Source: Melieria omissa (Eukaryota; Arthropoda; Insecta; Diptera; Ulidiidae). From it: a stretch of 64,000 nt of DNA. The stretch is taken from assembly GCA_963971225.1 (NCBI GenBank), contig OZ020269.1:27569783-27633782 (forward strand), in the 5' to 3' direction. Below, in pieces: positions 45,700 to 57,606 of this stretch. Numbering within the stretch: position 1 is the first letter of the stretch; every line of letters begins with the position of its first letter. The translations under genes were made by a program, and so were the position numbers. Under the pieces are notes generated by a model, which saw only the letters and a program-made list of their open reading frames with translations, searched no databases and was not told the origin of the DNA.

Positions 45700-46995
45700 G
45701 CAAGTTTGAAGTCAAGGGAGCCCATAAATCAAGTTCTTCTTAAGCCTTTGTTGATCCCGTCAGGTTTTTATGAAAAAATACTTATTTAATTATTTCTCAT
45801 TTGAAGTGCTTTCACCATATTTGAAGTTAATGAGCGCACTAAGTCATATTTTCCCATACAAACTCTTAACCCATCAGATTTTCGAAAAAAACAAAAAACA
45901 CGTATCGAATTATTTCACTTGTAAAGTGCTTTCACCATGTTTGAAGTCAAAAAGCCCATAAAATCTGGTTTTCCATACAAACTCTTAACACATTGTTGAC
46001 ATTCAGGTCAACAGGTCATTTTTAATAGGTCACATTTCGTATTTCAAAAAAGGGAAAAACTCGTATCGAATTATTTCACATTCTAAATACTTTCACCAAG
46101 TTTGAAGTCAAACGGCGTAAAAAATCATATATCTTCAAAAAACTTGTAACCCTTGGTTAACCCCTTTAAGTTTTCAAAAAAATAGAAACACGTATCAAAT
46201 TATTTCGCATGTTAAGTGCTTTCACCAAATTTGATATCAAAAGGCCCATAAAATCTTGTTTCTACATACAAACTTTTAACCCGGCGTTAGCCCTTTTAAA
46301 TTTTAATTTTCGAAAAAAGAAAAAACACGTGCCGTATTATTCCACATTTTAAATACTTTCACCAAGTTTGAAGTCAAAAGGCGTAACAAATCATATTGCT
46401 TCATAAAAACGTTTAACGCTTGGTTCACCACTTTATATTTTGATTTTCAAAAAATGAGAAACACGTGTAAAATTTTTTATTTAATTTTTTTTAATCAACT
46501 TTAAGATTAATAGGCCCATCGGTTCATGGTTTTTTCGTATATGCACTTAACCCTTGGATCACTCCATAAACTTTTAATTTTCGAAAAAAAATTAAAAATA
46601 TATACGTGTCGAATTATTTTTTATTTGAAGTGTTTTCACCAAATTTGAAATCAATACTTACTTACTTAACTGGCCATAACAACCCGTTATCGGGTTACGG
46701 CCTGCCGCAAAACTTCTCTCCAGGCGCCTCTGCGTTGCGCGCGCCTTCTCCAGTTAGTAACACCAAGAGATGACAGGGCCTCTTCAACTTGGTCCTTCCA
46801 CCGGAGACACGGCCTCCCTCTTCGCCGTCGACCTCCAACCATCGCATCGAACACCTTTTTCGCCGGAGCTTCGTCGTCCATGCGGCAGACATGACCGAGC
46901 CAGCGTAGCCGCTGGATCAATAGGCCTATTAAATTCAAACAACACCTTAACCCATGTTTTGGACCTTTCGACGCCGGATTTCAAAAAGTCCCCTC
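45700..46995. repeat. Tandem array A2, homologous to array A1, interrupted by a LINE
   Basis: Diverged units of about 120-150 bp carry ccatacaaactcttaaccc, then acacgt.tcgaattattt and tttcaccaagtttgaagtc. The first unit (gcaagtttgaagtcaa...) and the last (aacaccttaacccatgtttt) correspond to the first and last units of A1. A LINE is inserted at 46657-46915, after which the array resumes. Confidence 0.82.
46657..46915 (-). pseudogene. 5'-truncated LINE insertion, RT C-terminal end, copy 2
   Basis: The minus-strand frame contains RLRWLGHVCRMDDEAPAKKV and GRPCLRWKDQVEEAL. This is the characteristic C-terminal tail of reverse transcriptases in RTE/jockey-like LINEs (the LRWxGHVxRM motif). The 259-bp insert is flanked by a 7-bp target duplication, atcaata (46650-46656 and 46916-46922). 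It has a TAAG-repeat 3' tail (cttacttacttaac on the plus strand). The frame is open, so it is younger than the copy at 27791. Severe 5' truncation is typical of target-primed reverse transcription. Confidence 0.8.
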
Positions 46996-47522
46996 TTAGC
47001 GGAGGTTCAGTTTTCAACATGTATCTACAGTTCAAATTTAGTTAGTCAAAGCAAACAATTATACGTATGTGATTTGATTAGTGTATGCGGTGCCACGCCC
47101 CTTTTACGCAATGTTCAACCCAGTCTTTTCTACTTTCTTTCACTTTCATTGACTTACAGTTCCAAGTTGCGCGGAAACTTATAGTCATAAAAAATGTGCC
47201 ATGACCTTCAAACTTTGCCAGTAGAATTAAACATCTATGGGACGACGGTGTACCAAATTTCAGTATTGTTCAATTTCTAATTCCAAAACTTTAAAACATT
47301 CAAAATTTGGGTTGTTTGGGTGGTGCCATGCCCCCTCGTTCAAAACCAATCCCCATTCCCCATGTCGAAGGATATGTCTAAATTTCAAGTCTATGCCAAA
47401 TGTCATTAATGTGTGACCTGAGTTATTCAAAACATTTATGGGTGTGGACCACTTTTTATTAAATTTGTTTTGGTTAAATTATTTAATAGATTTTTACTAT
47501 TTTAAGGAATTTAATTTCCATG
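46996..47522. other. Unassigned non-coding DNA
   Basis: Moderately AT-rich. Two similar blocks with ggtgccacgccc / ggtggtgccatgcccc near 47088 and 47321, and similar context, suggest a small diverged duplication. No gene. Confidence 0.4.
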
Positions 47523-47755
47523 TGCCTAAATGACTGCTGTGGTTGTTCAGTGATCTGTCGATTCCACCTCTAATCCCTTCATGTCATTGTCCTCTTGTAC
47601 TGATGTTTCCCCTATTTATGCTCCCCGGCTTCGGCCGTTTGTCTCGTTCAGTGTTTCTTGAACAACCTCGACATTCGTACTCCCGCGAATAAAGACACCG
47701 AACCCCGAAACCCAACCGTGGATTTTTCTTTCTTCGCTCCGCCGATTATTTTTCA
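47523..47755 (+). repeat. Diverged solo LTR related to the BEL/Pao element
   Basis: Begins TGCCTAAATGACTGCTGTGG and contains gatctgtcgattccacctc and ctccccggcttcggccg, as in the LTRs at 2339 and 7446. It has an aataaagac polyadenylation word and a ctccgccgatt end. Many substitutions and indels. No internal element sequence flanks it, so it is a solo LTR. Target duplication not found. Confidence 0.8.
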
Positions 47756-47995
47756 TCAAGAATTTCAATTTCACAAAATTTCATGAAATTGTTTTATTTG
47801 TTATTGTTAGACAATGAAAAAGTATACTTTTAGTATCAAAAACCAGTGAACAAGGAAAGGTTAAAAGTTTGACATTTCAATTAAAAAATTGTTCAATCAA
47901 AAAATTGTAAATATTGTGTTTACAAAACAAACATTTGTATTTCAAAGCAAGATGAAATAAATTTATTCAAAAATGTCAATGCCCATTAAACTGAT

Positions 47996-48650
47996 TAACC
48001 ACTGCACTTCAAAACGTTTGCGTTAAAGTCCTGCATGAATATATTCATTTTGGCGGCTACACTACTGTACATACTGTACGGGTACTTGGGTACTTGGTAT
48101 TCGAAGAATGCGTACAACGAAACGAATAGAAACGAGAACCAGCGAGCGTCGCTTCTCGTTTCTATTCGTATTCGGTGAAAGCGAATACTGCTGTGCTCGT
48201 ATTCGGTAATCGAGAACTTTGCGAAGTATTCGAATATCAACAGTTTCACCGAATATTTTTATGCGCAGTATGTCACTTTTCCATGTGTATACTTGTGCTG
48301 CGGTTGAAGTGGCTTAATAGTTAACACGCAAAATGGAAATTATTGAAGAAAGTAGCATAAAAATCAATTAATATTTATATATAACATAAGTATTTCTAAA
48401 TAATTTTAGGAATAATAGAACGAGTATATTCGAATATATTCGAAGCAGTGTATACTATTATTGCTTTATGCTTGTTTTCCCGCTTCGAGCGAATATGAAT
48501 AAATAGTGTACGTCTAATCGTTTCTGTTCGGAGCTTACTCGTACTCGAAGAGACCTGTACTCGTATTCATTCGGACCGGTCCGCAGAGATGAAGTGAAGT
48601 ATTCTATTCAAAAGCATTTGAATGTTTTCGAATGGCAAAAATGCATACTC
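47996..48650. repeat. TTCGAATA/ATTCG-rich region with a 16-nt hairpin
   Basis: Words attcg, gaatattcg and cgaatac recur over 48100-48640. A perfect inverted repeat has arms 48123-48138 and 48153-48168 (cgaatagaaacgagaa and its complement) around a 14-nt loop. Unassigned repeat; non-coding. Confidence 0.55.
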
Positions 48651-50430
48651 GTGCAGGACTCTAGTTTGCATACAGAAATGGCATATTCATTTGCCAAATA
48701 ACAACAACAACAACAACACAGAAAAAGGAAGTGGCCATAGCGGCAGCAAAAGCTTTTAACTTACGTACAAATTTCAACAGTACGCACAGATCGCAGCTGC
48801 ATGCAAAATTTAATAAAAATTCCTATACACACACATGCATACATACGCGCACATTCACTTGAAAAAGACAAAAACAAAAAACAACTAAAATAATGGGCAA
48901 CCAATGGGGCCAACCGAACACCACCTGCTGCTGTCAGTTCAGCTGCTCCAAGTCGACGTGTTCGCATGTTGTTGCACTGCACGCTGCCCGCTGACCAAAG
49001 TGGAGCGCAATAAGGGGAACAATAACAACAACAACAATAACAAGGAAAACAGCAACAATGGCAACAATTCCTTTCACGATGGCGACGACGACAACAACGC
49101 AAATACCAACGTTGCGGGGTGAGCAATCGCTTTTGAATTTTGTCGGCAGCCAGCAACACAACAACAACAACAACAATAACAGCAACAAATGAAAACAAGA
49201 CGCCAAGATACAAAATTAAAAAACGGAAACACAGTGATCAACGTGTTCGTCATTGTCGTTGCAATGCAACCCTCCGCCCGTCCCCCACAACCTTCCGCCA
49301 ACGATCAGCAACCAAAGGCGGACAACACAATCACAACAATCAGCCAAGCGCTGCAACAACAACAAGGCAGCGCAGCGACCGTTCATCCTTTCGCAACGAA
49401 GACCAACAACAAAAAGCCGCACGCACAGCTATAACGCAACAGACAGAAAGATCGACGGACAGACAGAGAGACGATTTTCGCAATTGAACAAACGCCACAC
49501 GCCGCGACCCAATATTGCAGCCGTTTGTGTGTTTCCCTCATCTTGGCTCCTAAAGCCAAGAAAATCACAAAACTAAAAGACTTGAAAAAAATAAACAATG
49601 CACCAACCGGTTTCACGCACTGACCGACGAACCGACAACGACGAAACCAGTTCAATGTTCGCTGTTAATTGTGTGCGCTGTGTGAATGTTGCGGCGACTT
49701 GTTGTCGCTGGCGCTGCTGTTGTTGTTGTTGTTTTTATTTTTCCTGTATGCACATTGCACATGCGCGCCGTATGACGTCCAGTGCGTACTTGTTGCACAC
49801 ATATTGCATTGGTTGTTGTTGTTGTTGTGCGCACTGTTTTCACACCGGGGGAAGCCGCAACTCCGCTGCCGCCACCGTCGCCGTTGCCATCAACTGTGGA
49901 CGTCTGCTGCTGCCGCCTTTTTACTTGCTGTCTGTTTTTTCGCAGCATTTCATTGCGCTTCAGTTGCTGCCAAACCTGTACGTGCTGCACACTTCAAATG
50001 CGATTCATAAAACCAGCAGCGCGCACACTTCCCATTGCGGCTCGCCGCAGCGCTTTTATTGCTGGCATTCGTTCACGCATTTTGCGCGTCGCCGCCTCGC
50101 TCGCTCGTTGCACATTCAAATCGACTCCACTTGACGATTTGTTTTGCACTTTATTCTTCATTCAAGTTTTTTACTGCATTTTAAATTTGCTGTCATTTTG
50201 TTGTTGTTGTTACTGTGGTTGCACAGTAACATTGCTTTAAATTGGGATCATTTGATGTGTGCGAAGAAAAGTTGAAATTCATTTTCATCAAATTTATTTT
50301 ATAAAAAAATTCCACAAACCCAAACGATTTATTAATCTTTGGGGCTATAAGAAATTCATAATATTTTTTAATATGTTTTAAGAACTTTAAAACAGCTGAC
50401 CCTGACTAAGTACGAAATTAATTTTTACAT
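48651..50430. other. GC-richer opa-type non-coding DNA
   Basis: CAA runs lie at 48698-48722, 49018-49060 and 49155-49185; GTT runs at 49718-49740, 49812-49832 and 50192-50212. Several overlapping frames of 90-178 codons, none with a domain, reflect the repeats. Sequence composition resembles 24181-26250 and 39616-41170. Confidence 0.45.
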
Positions 50431-51425
50431 AAACACTTCTTCAGTTTTGACTTAGTTTCGGCGTTCAAGTAAGATTTAAGCTTTGTTGTATTCAGAGACC
50501 TATTGTAGAATTTCATGGCGCATATTTTCGTTTTATATTTTGTCCTTTAAAGGTCCTGTTAGAAAGAACTTTTTTGCCATTTTAATAAAAAAGGTCAAAT
50601 TGACCCATACAAATAGGCGCTAGAGGGTTAAAATGTCCCACAAAAATATTCCTCTTAGTAGTTTACATCAAATTGCTGAACACATTCTGTGCCTAAAATG
50701 TGAATTTACATGGTTTTTGTGTGCCAATTCACCATAAAAACGTGCCAAAGGAGGGAAACTCTGAAACCTTAAACACTTCTTCAGTTTTGACTTATTTATG
50801 AGATTTAAATTAGATTTTGAGCTTTGGTGTATTCAGACACCTATAGTAGAATTTTATGGCGAATATTTTTTTAGTACATTTTGTCCTTAAAAGGTCCTGT
50901 TAGAAAGGACTTTTTTGGCATTTTAATAAAAAAGGTCAAATTGACCCATACAAATAGGCGCTAGAGGGTTAAAATGTCCCACAAAAATATTCCTCTTAGT
51001 ATTTTACATCAAATTGCTGAACACATCCTCTGCCTAAAATGTGAGGTTACATGGTTTTCGTGTGCCGATTTACCAAAAAAATGTGCAAAAGGAGGGAAAC
51101 TTTGAAACTAAACACTTCTTCAGTTTTTACTTATTTATGACGATTGAGTTATATTGTGAACTTTGGTGTGTACAGACACCTATAGTAGAATTTTATAGCG
51201 CATATTTTTTGAGTACATTTTATCCTTAAAAGCTCCTGTTTGAAAGGACTTTTTTGGCATTTTAGAGAAATAAGGGTCAATTTGACCCATAAAAATAGGA
51301 GATAGAGGGTTAAAATGTTCCACAAAAATGTTCCTCGTAGTATTTTGTATTAAACTGCTGAACACATCCTGTACCTAAAATGTGAAGTTACATGGTTTTT
51401 GAGTGCCTATTCACCAAAGGAGGGG
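50431..51425. repeat. Three-copy tandem repeat, period 340 bp
   Basis: Units start aaacacttcttcagttt at 50431, 50771 and 51110. Copies 1 and 2 are very similar over long runs. Each has ggcgctagagggttaaaatg (copy 3 diverged) and an inverted half-site pair: aggtcaaattgaccc at 50592 and 50933, gggtcaatttgaccc at 51274. Non-coding. Confidence 0.9.
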
Positions 51426-51829
51426 AAACTTTGACGGCCCCTAAACAAATTCAGACGTAAACTTTCAAAACGCCTATACTCGTTAATTTTGTTTTTTGAT
51501 CCCCTTTACCAAAATCCGTTATATATTTTTTTTGTGCCGTGTATGTAGAGCCCAACCAAAGGTGACATTTTATCCGAAGCCGATTAATCGGTTGCAATAC
51601 TGACATTCGGCCAAAAATGAAGCCGAAGATAAATTAAGGATGAATTACGCACTTCAGTTTTCAAATTTTGGTTTTCGATTTAAATGAACCGTCAAAAACA
51701 GTTCCCTGTGCATAACTGGGCGTTTAAACTGAGTTTAAGTTTGAGTTTTAATTTAAGTTTGACTGAACAGTTTAATTTCGCGTTTAAACTAAGTTTTTTC
51801 TAACAAACAGTTTTTTTAACGAAATCTTC

Positions 51830-52690
51830 TCTTTCTAACGCGCCCAAACTAATTTGAATCAAGCAATCACGAAACTGTCTGAGAAGTCTTTTTAGTACGA
51901 AATTTTGTCCTTCTAACGCGCCCAAACCAATCTGAGTCAAATAATCACAAAAGTGCCTGAAAGTTTCTTAGTACGAATTCTTGTTCTTCTGATGCGCTCA
52001 AACAAACGTTATTCGAGTAATTACAAAACTGTCTGAAAAGTATTTTAAGTACGAAATCTTGTCTTTCTGATGGGCTCAGACTAATTTGGGTCAAGCAATC
52101 AAAAAACTGTGTGTGAAGTTTTTTCAGTACGAAATCTTGACTTTCTGCTGGGCTCAAACTAATTTGAGTCAAGCAATTAGAAAACTGACTCAGAAGGTTT
52201 TTTAGTACGAAATCTTGACTTTCTAATAGACTCAAACCAGTTTGAGTCAAGCAATCAAAAAAATGTCTGAAAAGTATTTTAAGTACGAATTCTTGTCCTT
52301 CTGATACGCTTATACAAAACTGAGTCGAGCGATTACAAAATTGTCTGAAAAGTATTTTAAGTACGAAGTATTCTCTTTCTGATGGGCTCAATCTAATTTG
52401 AGTCAAGCAATCAGAAAACTGACTGAGAAGTTTTTCTAAAACGACATCTTCTTTTTCTAACTGGCCCAAACTAATTAAAGTCAAGCAATTAGACAACTGT
52501 CTGAGAAGTATTTTAAGAACGAAATTTTGACTTTGTGATGGGCTCAAACTAATTTGAGTCAAGCAATTAGAAAACTGTCGGAGAAGTTTGTTTAGTACGA
52601 AATATTTTCTTTCTAATGCACCCAAACTAATTTCAAACAAGCAATCACAAACTGTCTGAGAAGTTTTTTAAGTACGAAATCTTAGATAGA
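51830..52690. repeat. 78-bp minisatellite, about 11 units, giving an open repeat frame
   Basis: Units contain agtacgaaatcttgacttt, ggctcaaactaatttgagtc and aagcaatcagaaaactgtc at intervals near 78 bp (26 codons). Because the period is a multiple of three, one minus-strand frame stays open for 231 codons (51945-52640), with a repeated motif like QFSNCLTQISLSPSESQDF. No promoter or splice evidence suggests expression. Confidence 0.85.
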
Positions 52691-54789
52691 GATGGCCATA
52701 AAAAAACAAAAGAACAATTCCGCTCAATCGCCATTTGTCTGCTGTTCTACGTAGTTATTTCAATAAACAATTCTTCTGCCTATTTGACGGCAAATTCCAC
52801 ACATTCGCCGCCGGCAAATGGAGCCAATGCCGACGCTCTCATTACTCATTTCCCGAGTCATGCAGTTATTGTTTTATAACTGAATAATTAAAAATAACTT
52901 AATAAAAAAAAACATACACAAACAAATCTTTTGTGCAAATAGTCGTTGTCAGCAGACACACACACACATACACACTCACGCACACAATCGACGCTCAAAA
53001 CACATTTGAACATAAATAAAATGCACAAATAGCGAAAATATCAGATGACTGAACGTGCCTGCGGCCGCGCTGTGAAAATATTTCAGATTATTTACAAATA
53101 AAATTTGCTCCACTTGAATTTCATTTAAACGGAAAAGCAAAACAATCATTGCGAACGAAAAAAATTAGCCAACACAAATCAACAAATACAAATACAAACA
53201 AGGAAAAAAACAGCCAAAATAAAACAAGAACAAAAAATAAAATGTCAAAACAAAATTGACCTTGAAAAAGTTGCATCGTTGGCTGCCAATGAATGTAAAT
53301 AAATTAAATTTTTGCAGTACACAAAAACAGAATTTGTGAAAAAGTTAAAACACAACAACAAAAACACTCATTACCGAAACACGAATGCAATGTGCACTTT
53401 TGACAGAAAAATCAAACAAAAAAAATATAACAAATATTTGCCAAATGACGTCATCAGTGGCCAAGTATCGACCCACATTGTGAAAAGTTTTGTTGTTGTT
53501 GTTGTTGCTTGTGTGATTTTCTCGTTTTGTGTGTTATTTGCGTTCAATATTTAGCACATTTCATATTTAATTGGCGTAAAAGTAAAGTTTGAACTCAAAT
53601 TCTGGTAGCGTTACATGTTGGCAACGACAATTCTCAGCAGTTGAAATGTCATTGAAGCTTCAATAATTATTTTAAAACATAATAACAAAGCTTCTCAAAA
53701 TGTTGTTGCGGAAAATTTAGATTTTAAATTTAAACATTGAAAAATTTAAATTGAAAGAATTGAAGCTTGTGGTCATGTAGGGTTGCCAGATCGTCTATTC
53801 TATCCGCACATTCAAGACAATTTCTAACAGGGGCACTTAACTTTAGAAAAATTAATTATGGAAATTATTATTATTTTATTTATTATTATTATTAAATTAT
53901 TATTACAAAAATTAATAAAAATTTAACTTGTTACAAAAATTAGTGTGTTTCGAAATACCGTCAATTTTGAGATAACCTACAAAATAAGTTCTTGGTTCCA
54001 TACACTTAAAGGTCACTGATGAAAAATTAACAATTTCACTGTGTCCCGGCATTTCGTCTGGCATTCCGATCAAGCTGAAAGCAAAAGAAGTGTTTACTCA
54101 AAGTTCAAAGAGTGTTTTAAGTTTTTGGTAAATCACTCAAAGAAGGAAATTGAGGGAACTGAAGGAACTTTAGTGCGCAAGTTTTGAAGTTTTTTCTATT
54201 CACCTATGAATTTCAAGTCCATAATCCAGATCGAACAGCCTCAAATATTAAAAAAATTATATAATTAAATAAAAATTTGTTGCAAACTAAAAGACTTTAA
54301 TTAAAAATAAAAATAAATTAAAAAAAAAATACTACTTACATAGTTCTTGGCCAAAAACACTGCAAAGCAAGGTATTAAATTTTGTATATCTTAAACTAAT
54401 AAAGTAAGAAGGACGAAATTCAAGGATGTGGTAGTGTACATATTAGTCCTTAAGGTGTATTTAAAAAAAAAAGTATTGGATATTTCCAAGGATATTCAAG
54501 CATAAAGTTTTGAAAGGACATTTTCAGTACCTTTTCGACCTTTTGATCCAAAACATTACATTTTCTAAGATTTTAAGAAATTTTCTCTTTCATTTGATAC
54601 CCATATTGTTATTCTTCAATGCGCTCAATTTTTAAAATAATTTTTTGAAATAAACATGTCCTTGAAACTTCAAAATTCTTTGGAACAAATCCTGACGTCA
54701 GAGAGAAAAACTAAAAACGCAGTCTTACTACATTTGGCCCCCTAGTTTCGCGAGTATATAAATTTTTTCGTGTGTAAAATTTGTTGTCG
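52691..54789. other. Host non-coding DNA
   Basis: A-rich at 53080-53420, a GTT run at 53493-53508 and a TTA-rich run at 53865-53925. A gggttgccagatcg word near 53783 resembles a hAT end without a partner. No gene. Confidence 0.4.
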
Positions 54790-55400
54790 CACGGTGTAAT
54801 CAGTCTTCTTTACATCTCAGACTATTTTTAACTTTAACAAGTTTCTCAATGCAAAGAACGGAACCGAAGAAGAAACAGAAAATTTGCAAATTTTATCCGA
54901 ACTGGTCAAGCCGGTCTTTAGCCGGTCCTTGACTTAGTCTCATTTACATGTCAAACTGTTCTCAACTGCAAAAGATCTCCCAATCAGAAGTACAGAATAT
55001 TGGCAAATTATATCCGAACTCTCAAAAGTAGTCAAGCCATTGTTAAGGTCCTTGACTTCCTCTTGAGCAGAAAAAGAATATAATATCACATATGTTGCTA
55101 AATTCTGTCGGACAGTCAAATGGCAAATGGTATCCCAATTCTCTCGGATAGTCAAGTCACTCTTTAAGTCCTTGACTTATGTAGTCTCATTTACCTCTCA
55201 GACTGGTCTCAGCTGCAAAAGATCTCTTAATCAGAAAAACAGTAGGGGGATAGAATATCAGATATGCAACAGGATTCTCTCGGATAGTCAAGCCATTCTT
55301 AAAGTCCTTGACTTAGTCGCCTATACATATCAGACTGTTCTCAACTGCAAGAGATATCTCTATCAAAGGAACAAAACATCGGCTAGATTTAGGAGAAAGT
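54790..55400. repeat. Tandem repeat, unit about 125-130 bp, four diverged copies
   Basis: Words aagtccttgacttagtc (54927, 55050, 55169, 55304) and cagactgttctcaactgcaa (near 54820, 54950, 55199, 55324) alternate with tctcggatagtcaagcc. Non-coding. Confidence 0.75.
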
Positions 55401-55785
55401 AATTTCAGATATCTGGCATCACTGATTATACTGTCGGAGATGCTAGTAGAAGCAACGCAATATTGGTGACAATCTGAGGGTTAGTAGTTTGCTTAATGAC
55501 CCGAACACATTGGACCACATAACGCAAAGTTGATGTCGGCTTCAATCGTGACCTTGTAGTCAACTACTTGGTTACAATGAAAGCGCCAACAACGTCACTA
55601 AAATCATGGTTTTTGTGCACCTAATCACAACTTGGAGGGAGCTTCCTATTTGATTTGGTTTTGTTGCCTACGAAATAGAAACATTTCTAAGGTTGGTGAC
55701 AGTCACAACTGTGGTCAGTGGTCGTGTAGCTGTGTAGTCGTCAAAATAATCGTTTCCATAAAAACGTTGTATTCTATATTTTGAC

Positions 55786-55975
55786 TGACTAAATGAGTGC
55801 TGTGGTCGATCTATCGATCCCATTTCTAATCCCATCCTTTCCTTCTCCTTTTGTACTTAAGTTACCCCTATTTGGCTTCCTGGCCGCGGCCATTCGTATC
55901 GTTCAACATTTATTGTCATTCCTAGTTATTTCCTATTTAATACCCAAAACCAAATTGCGTTTCCGCCGCGATTGA
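55786..55975 (+). repeat. Diverged partial solo LTR related to the BEL/Pao element
   Basis: TGACTAAATGAGTGCTGTGG, gatctatcgatcccat and tttccttctccttttgtac match the first half of the LTRs at 2339 and 7446. The second half is shortened and the polyadenylation word is lost. The 3' boundary is unclear. Confidence 0.7.
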
Positions 55976-57549
55976 TTTCTTTATCGACAAATGTGGTCAT
56001 ATCGCTGCCCATAGCCAATGTGTTCGGGGCTTAAGTGAACTCTTTCAGAAGAAGGCTGTCACTCTAACTTAACCTAAGAGTTGTTAATCTTAGGAATTCT
56101 TATTGAAGCATCAAGCTACCAATATCCTTGAAAGGAAACTTATTTTCTTGATTGAAAGTTTGTTCAACAACTCGAAGTAAACAACGTTGAAGTCATTTCC
56201 TGTCCACTCTTTACTTCTTGGCCCCCACCGCAATTGGTCCATGAGCAACGTTAACATTGAAAAACTGTGGGTTTCGTTGCGCTAAATTTAAGTATTTTGC
56301 CAATTAGCTATTTGCCTGACTTATCCCATTAATTCCCTTCTATTGAGAATGTTTCCAAGACTTGGTATTTAATTGTTTTTAATTTAATTGAGAATTTCCA
56401 GCTTCCGCTGGCTTTGAATTGTTGCAGCGCCAACACATTAGAACTTTGCTATCCAACGCAAATTTTCAAAACAATTTTATTGCCGCAAGCGCAAAGAAAA
56501 TCTCCCACTGCGTCAAGAAATTCCAAATTTAAAAATAGTCTTTCGTCTGCAATTTCCCGCTGGTTGCTGTTATTTCGTGATTTTTCTCTTGTTGTGCGCG
56601 CTTCGGCGGCTGCTCGGTTTGACTCTTGGAAAATGTGCAAAATATTTTCACAAACTCACCGAAAAATCCCATGAACCGACATTAGAAAGCGAGCCGAACG
56701 AGCATTTTTCTAATTTACAAACGATGCGCGTTGTCTGCCAGCGCCCAAAATTTAAAAATAGAACTTTAATTTGCTTTCATTCGAGAGTGGCAATAAAAAT
56801 AACGGGAAAAAACGGCACACGGCACAGCGGCGGAAAATGCACAAACAAAACACAAAAAAATAACAACAACTGAAAAACGCAAATGACAGACAAATGTTGT
56901 TGAATTCTCATTTGACGCGTTGTTGCTGATTTTGTTGTTGTTATTATGTCTTTAATTATTTTCAAAATTTTGGCCAAACAAAAAACAACAAGAACAACAA
57001 CATTGGCATCAACAAAAAAACCATTGAACGGAATTTCTCCACAACCAGCAACGACGCTCTGACGCACTCAACGCCAATTGTTGGCTCAAAGCGTTCAATT
57101 TTTTGAACTATTGTTGTTTTTGTTGTTTTGGCTTTCGTACGTACATAGTTTACATTAATCATGCCGAGTGTAGTCTGCCTCTACATTTTTCAACTTTGTG
57201 TTAATTTTATATTTTCCTTATAGTTTTTTTTTTGCAATATTCTTTGCCGTCATTTCGAGGCTGTGCGAGATAAAAGTGTGCAAAGAAAAACGATTTTTCA
57301 AAAATAAACTGAAAACGTTTGACTTAGCCATGTATGTAAATGTGTGTATTTATGTGGAATGTGGCATATTTAGTGTCAGTGTCAGTGCGTGGGCGAGCAG
57401 TTCCGGCGCTCCAAAAATGCCAACAATCCACTAAAAACATAAATATCGAACGAAAAAATACATTTTTGAAAAGTTATTTTGAATAAATTCTTTTTTCTGT
57501 ACTTTGAAATGTATGAAATTCATGTTTCATTGATTTTTTTCTTTTTCAG
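55976..57549. other. Host non-coding DNA upstream of the candidate exon
   Basis: No recognisable gene. CAA/GTT words lie near 56855-56880 and 56925-57015. The last 20 bases form a pyrimidine tract ending in cag, the presumed 3' splice site of the exon at 57550. Confidence 0.4.
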
Positions 57550-57606
57550 AATCAACAGTGAATGCGCGCAAATCGGCATTGGAAAACGCACGCGAAAAGC
57601 TGAAAG
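57550..57606 (+). CDS. Candidate 57-bp internal (cassette) exon
   Basis: A strong 3' splice site (tgatttttttctttttcag) ends at 57549 and a strong 5' splice site (gtgagtac) begins at 57607. The 57 bases between keep frame (19 codons). The only protein-like reading, with two nucleotides joined to the previous exon, is STVNARKSALENAREKLK, a charged, helix-prone segment; the other two frames give a stop or an unstructured mix. The GC content of the exon (about 47%) is well above its flanks, which is typical of fly exons. I do not recognise the parent gene. Inclusion would add a short helical insert to a larger protein. Confidence 0.55.

Noticed and set aside
49598..50240. 178- and 152-codon cysteine-rich frames
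   Set aside because: The cysteines come from tgt/tgc repeats, the frames overlap each other, and no conserved spacing is visible.
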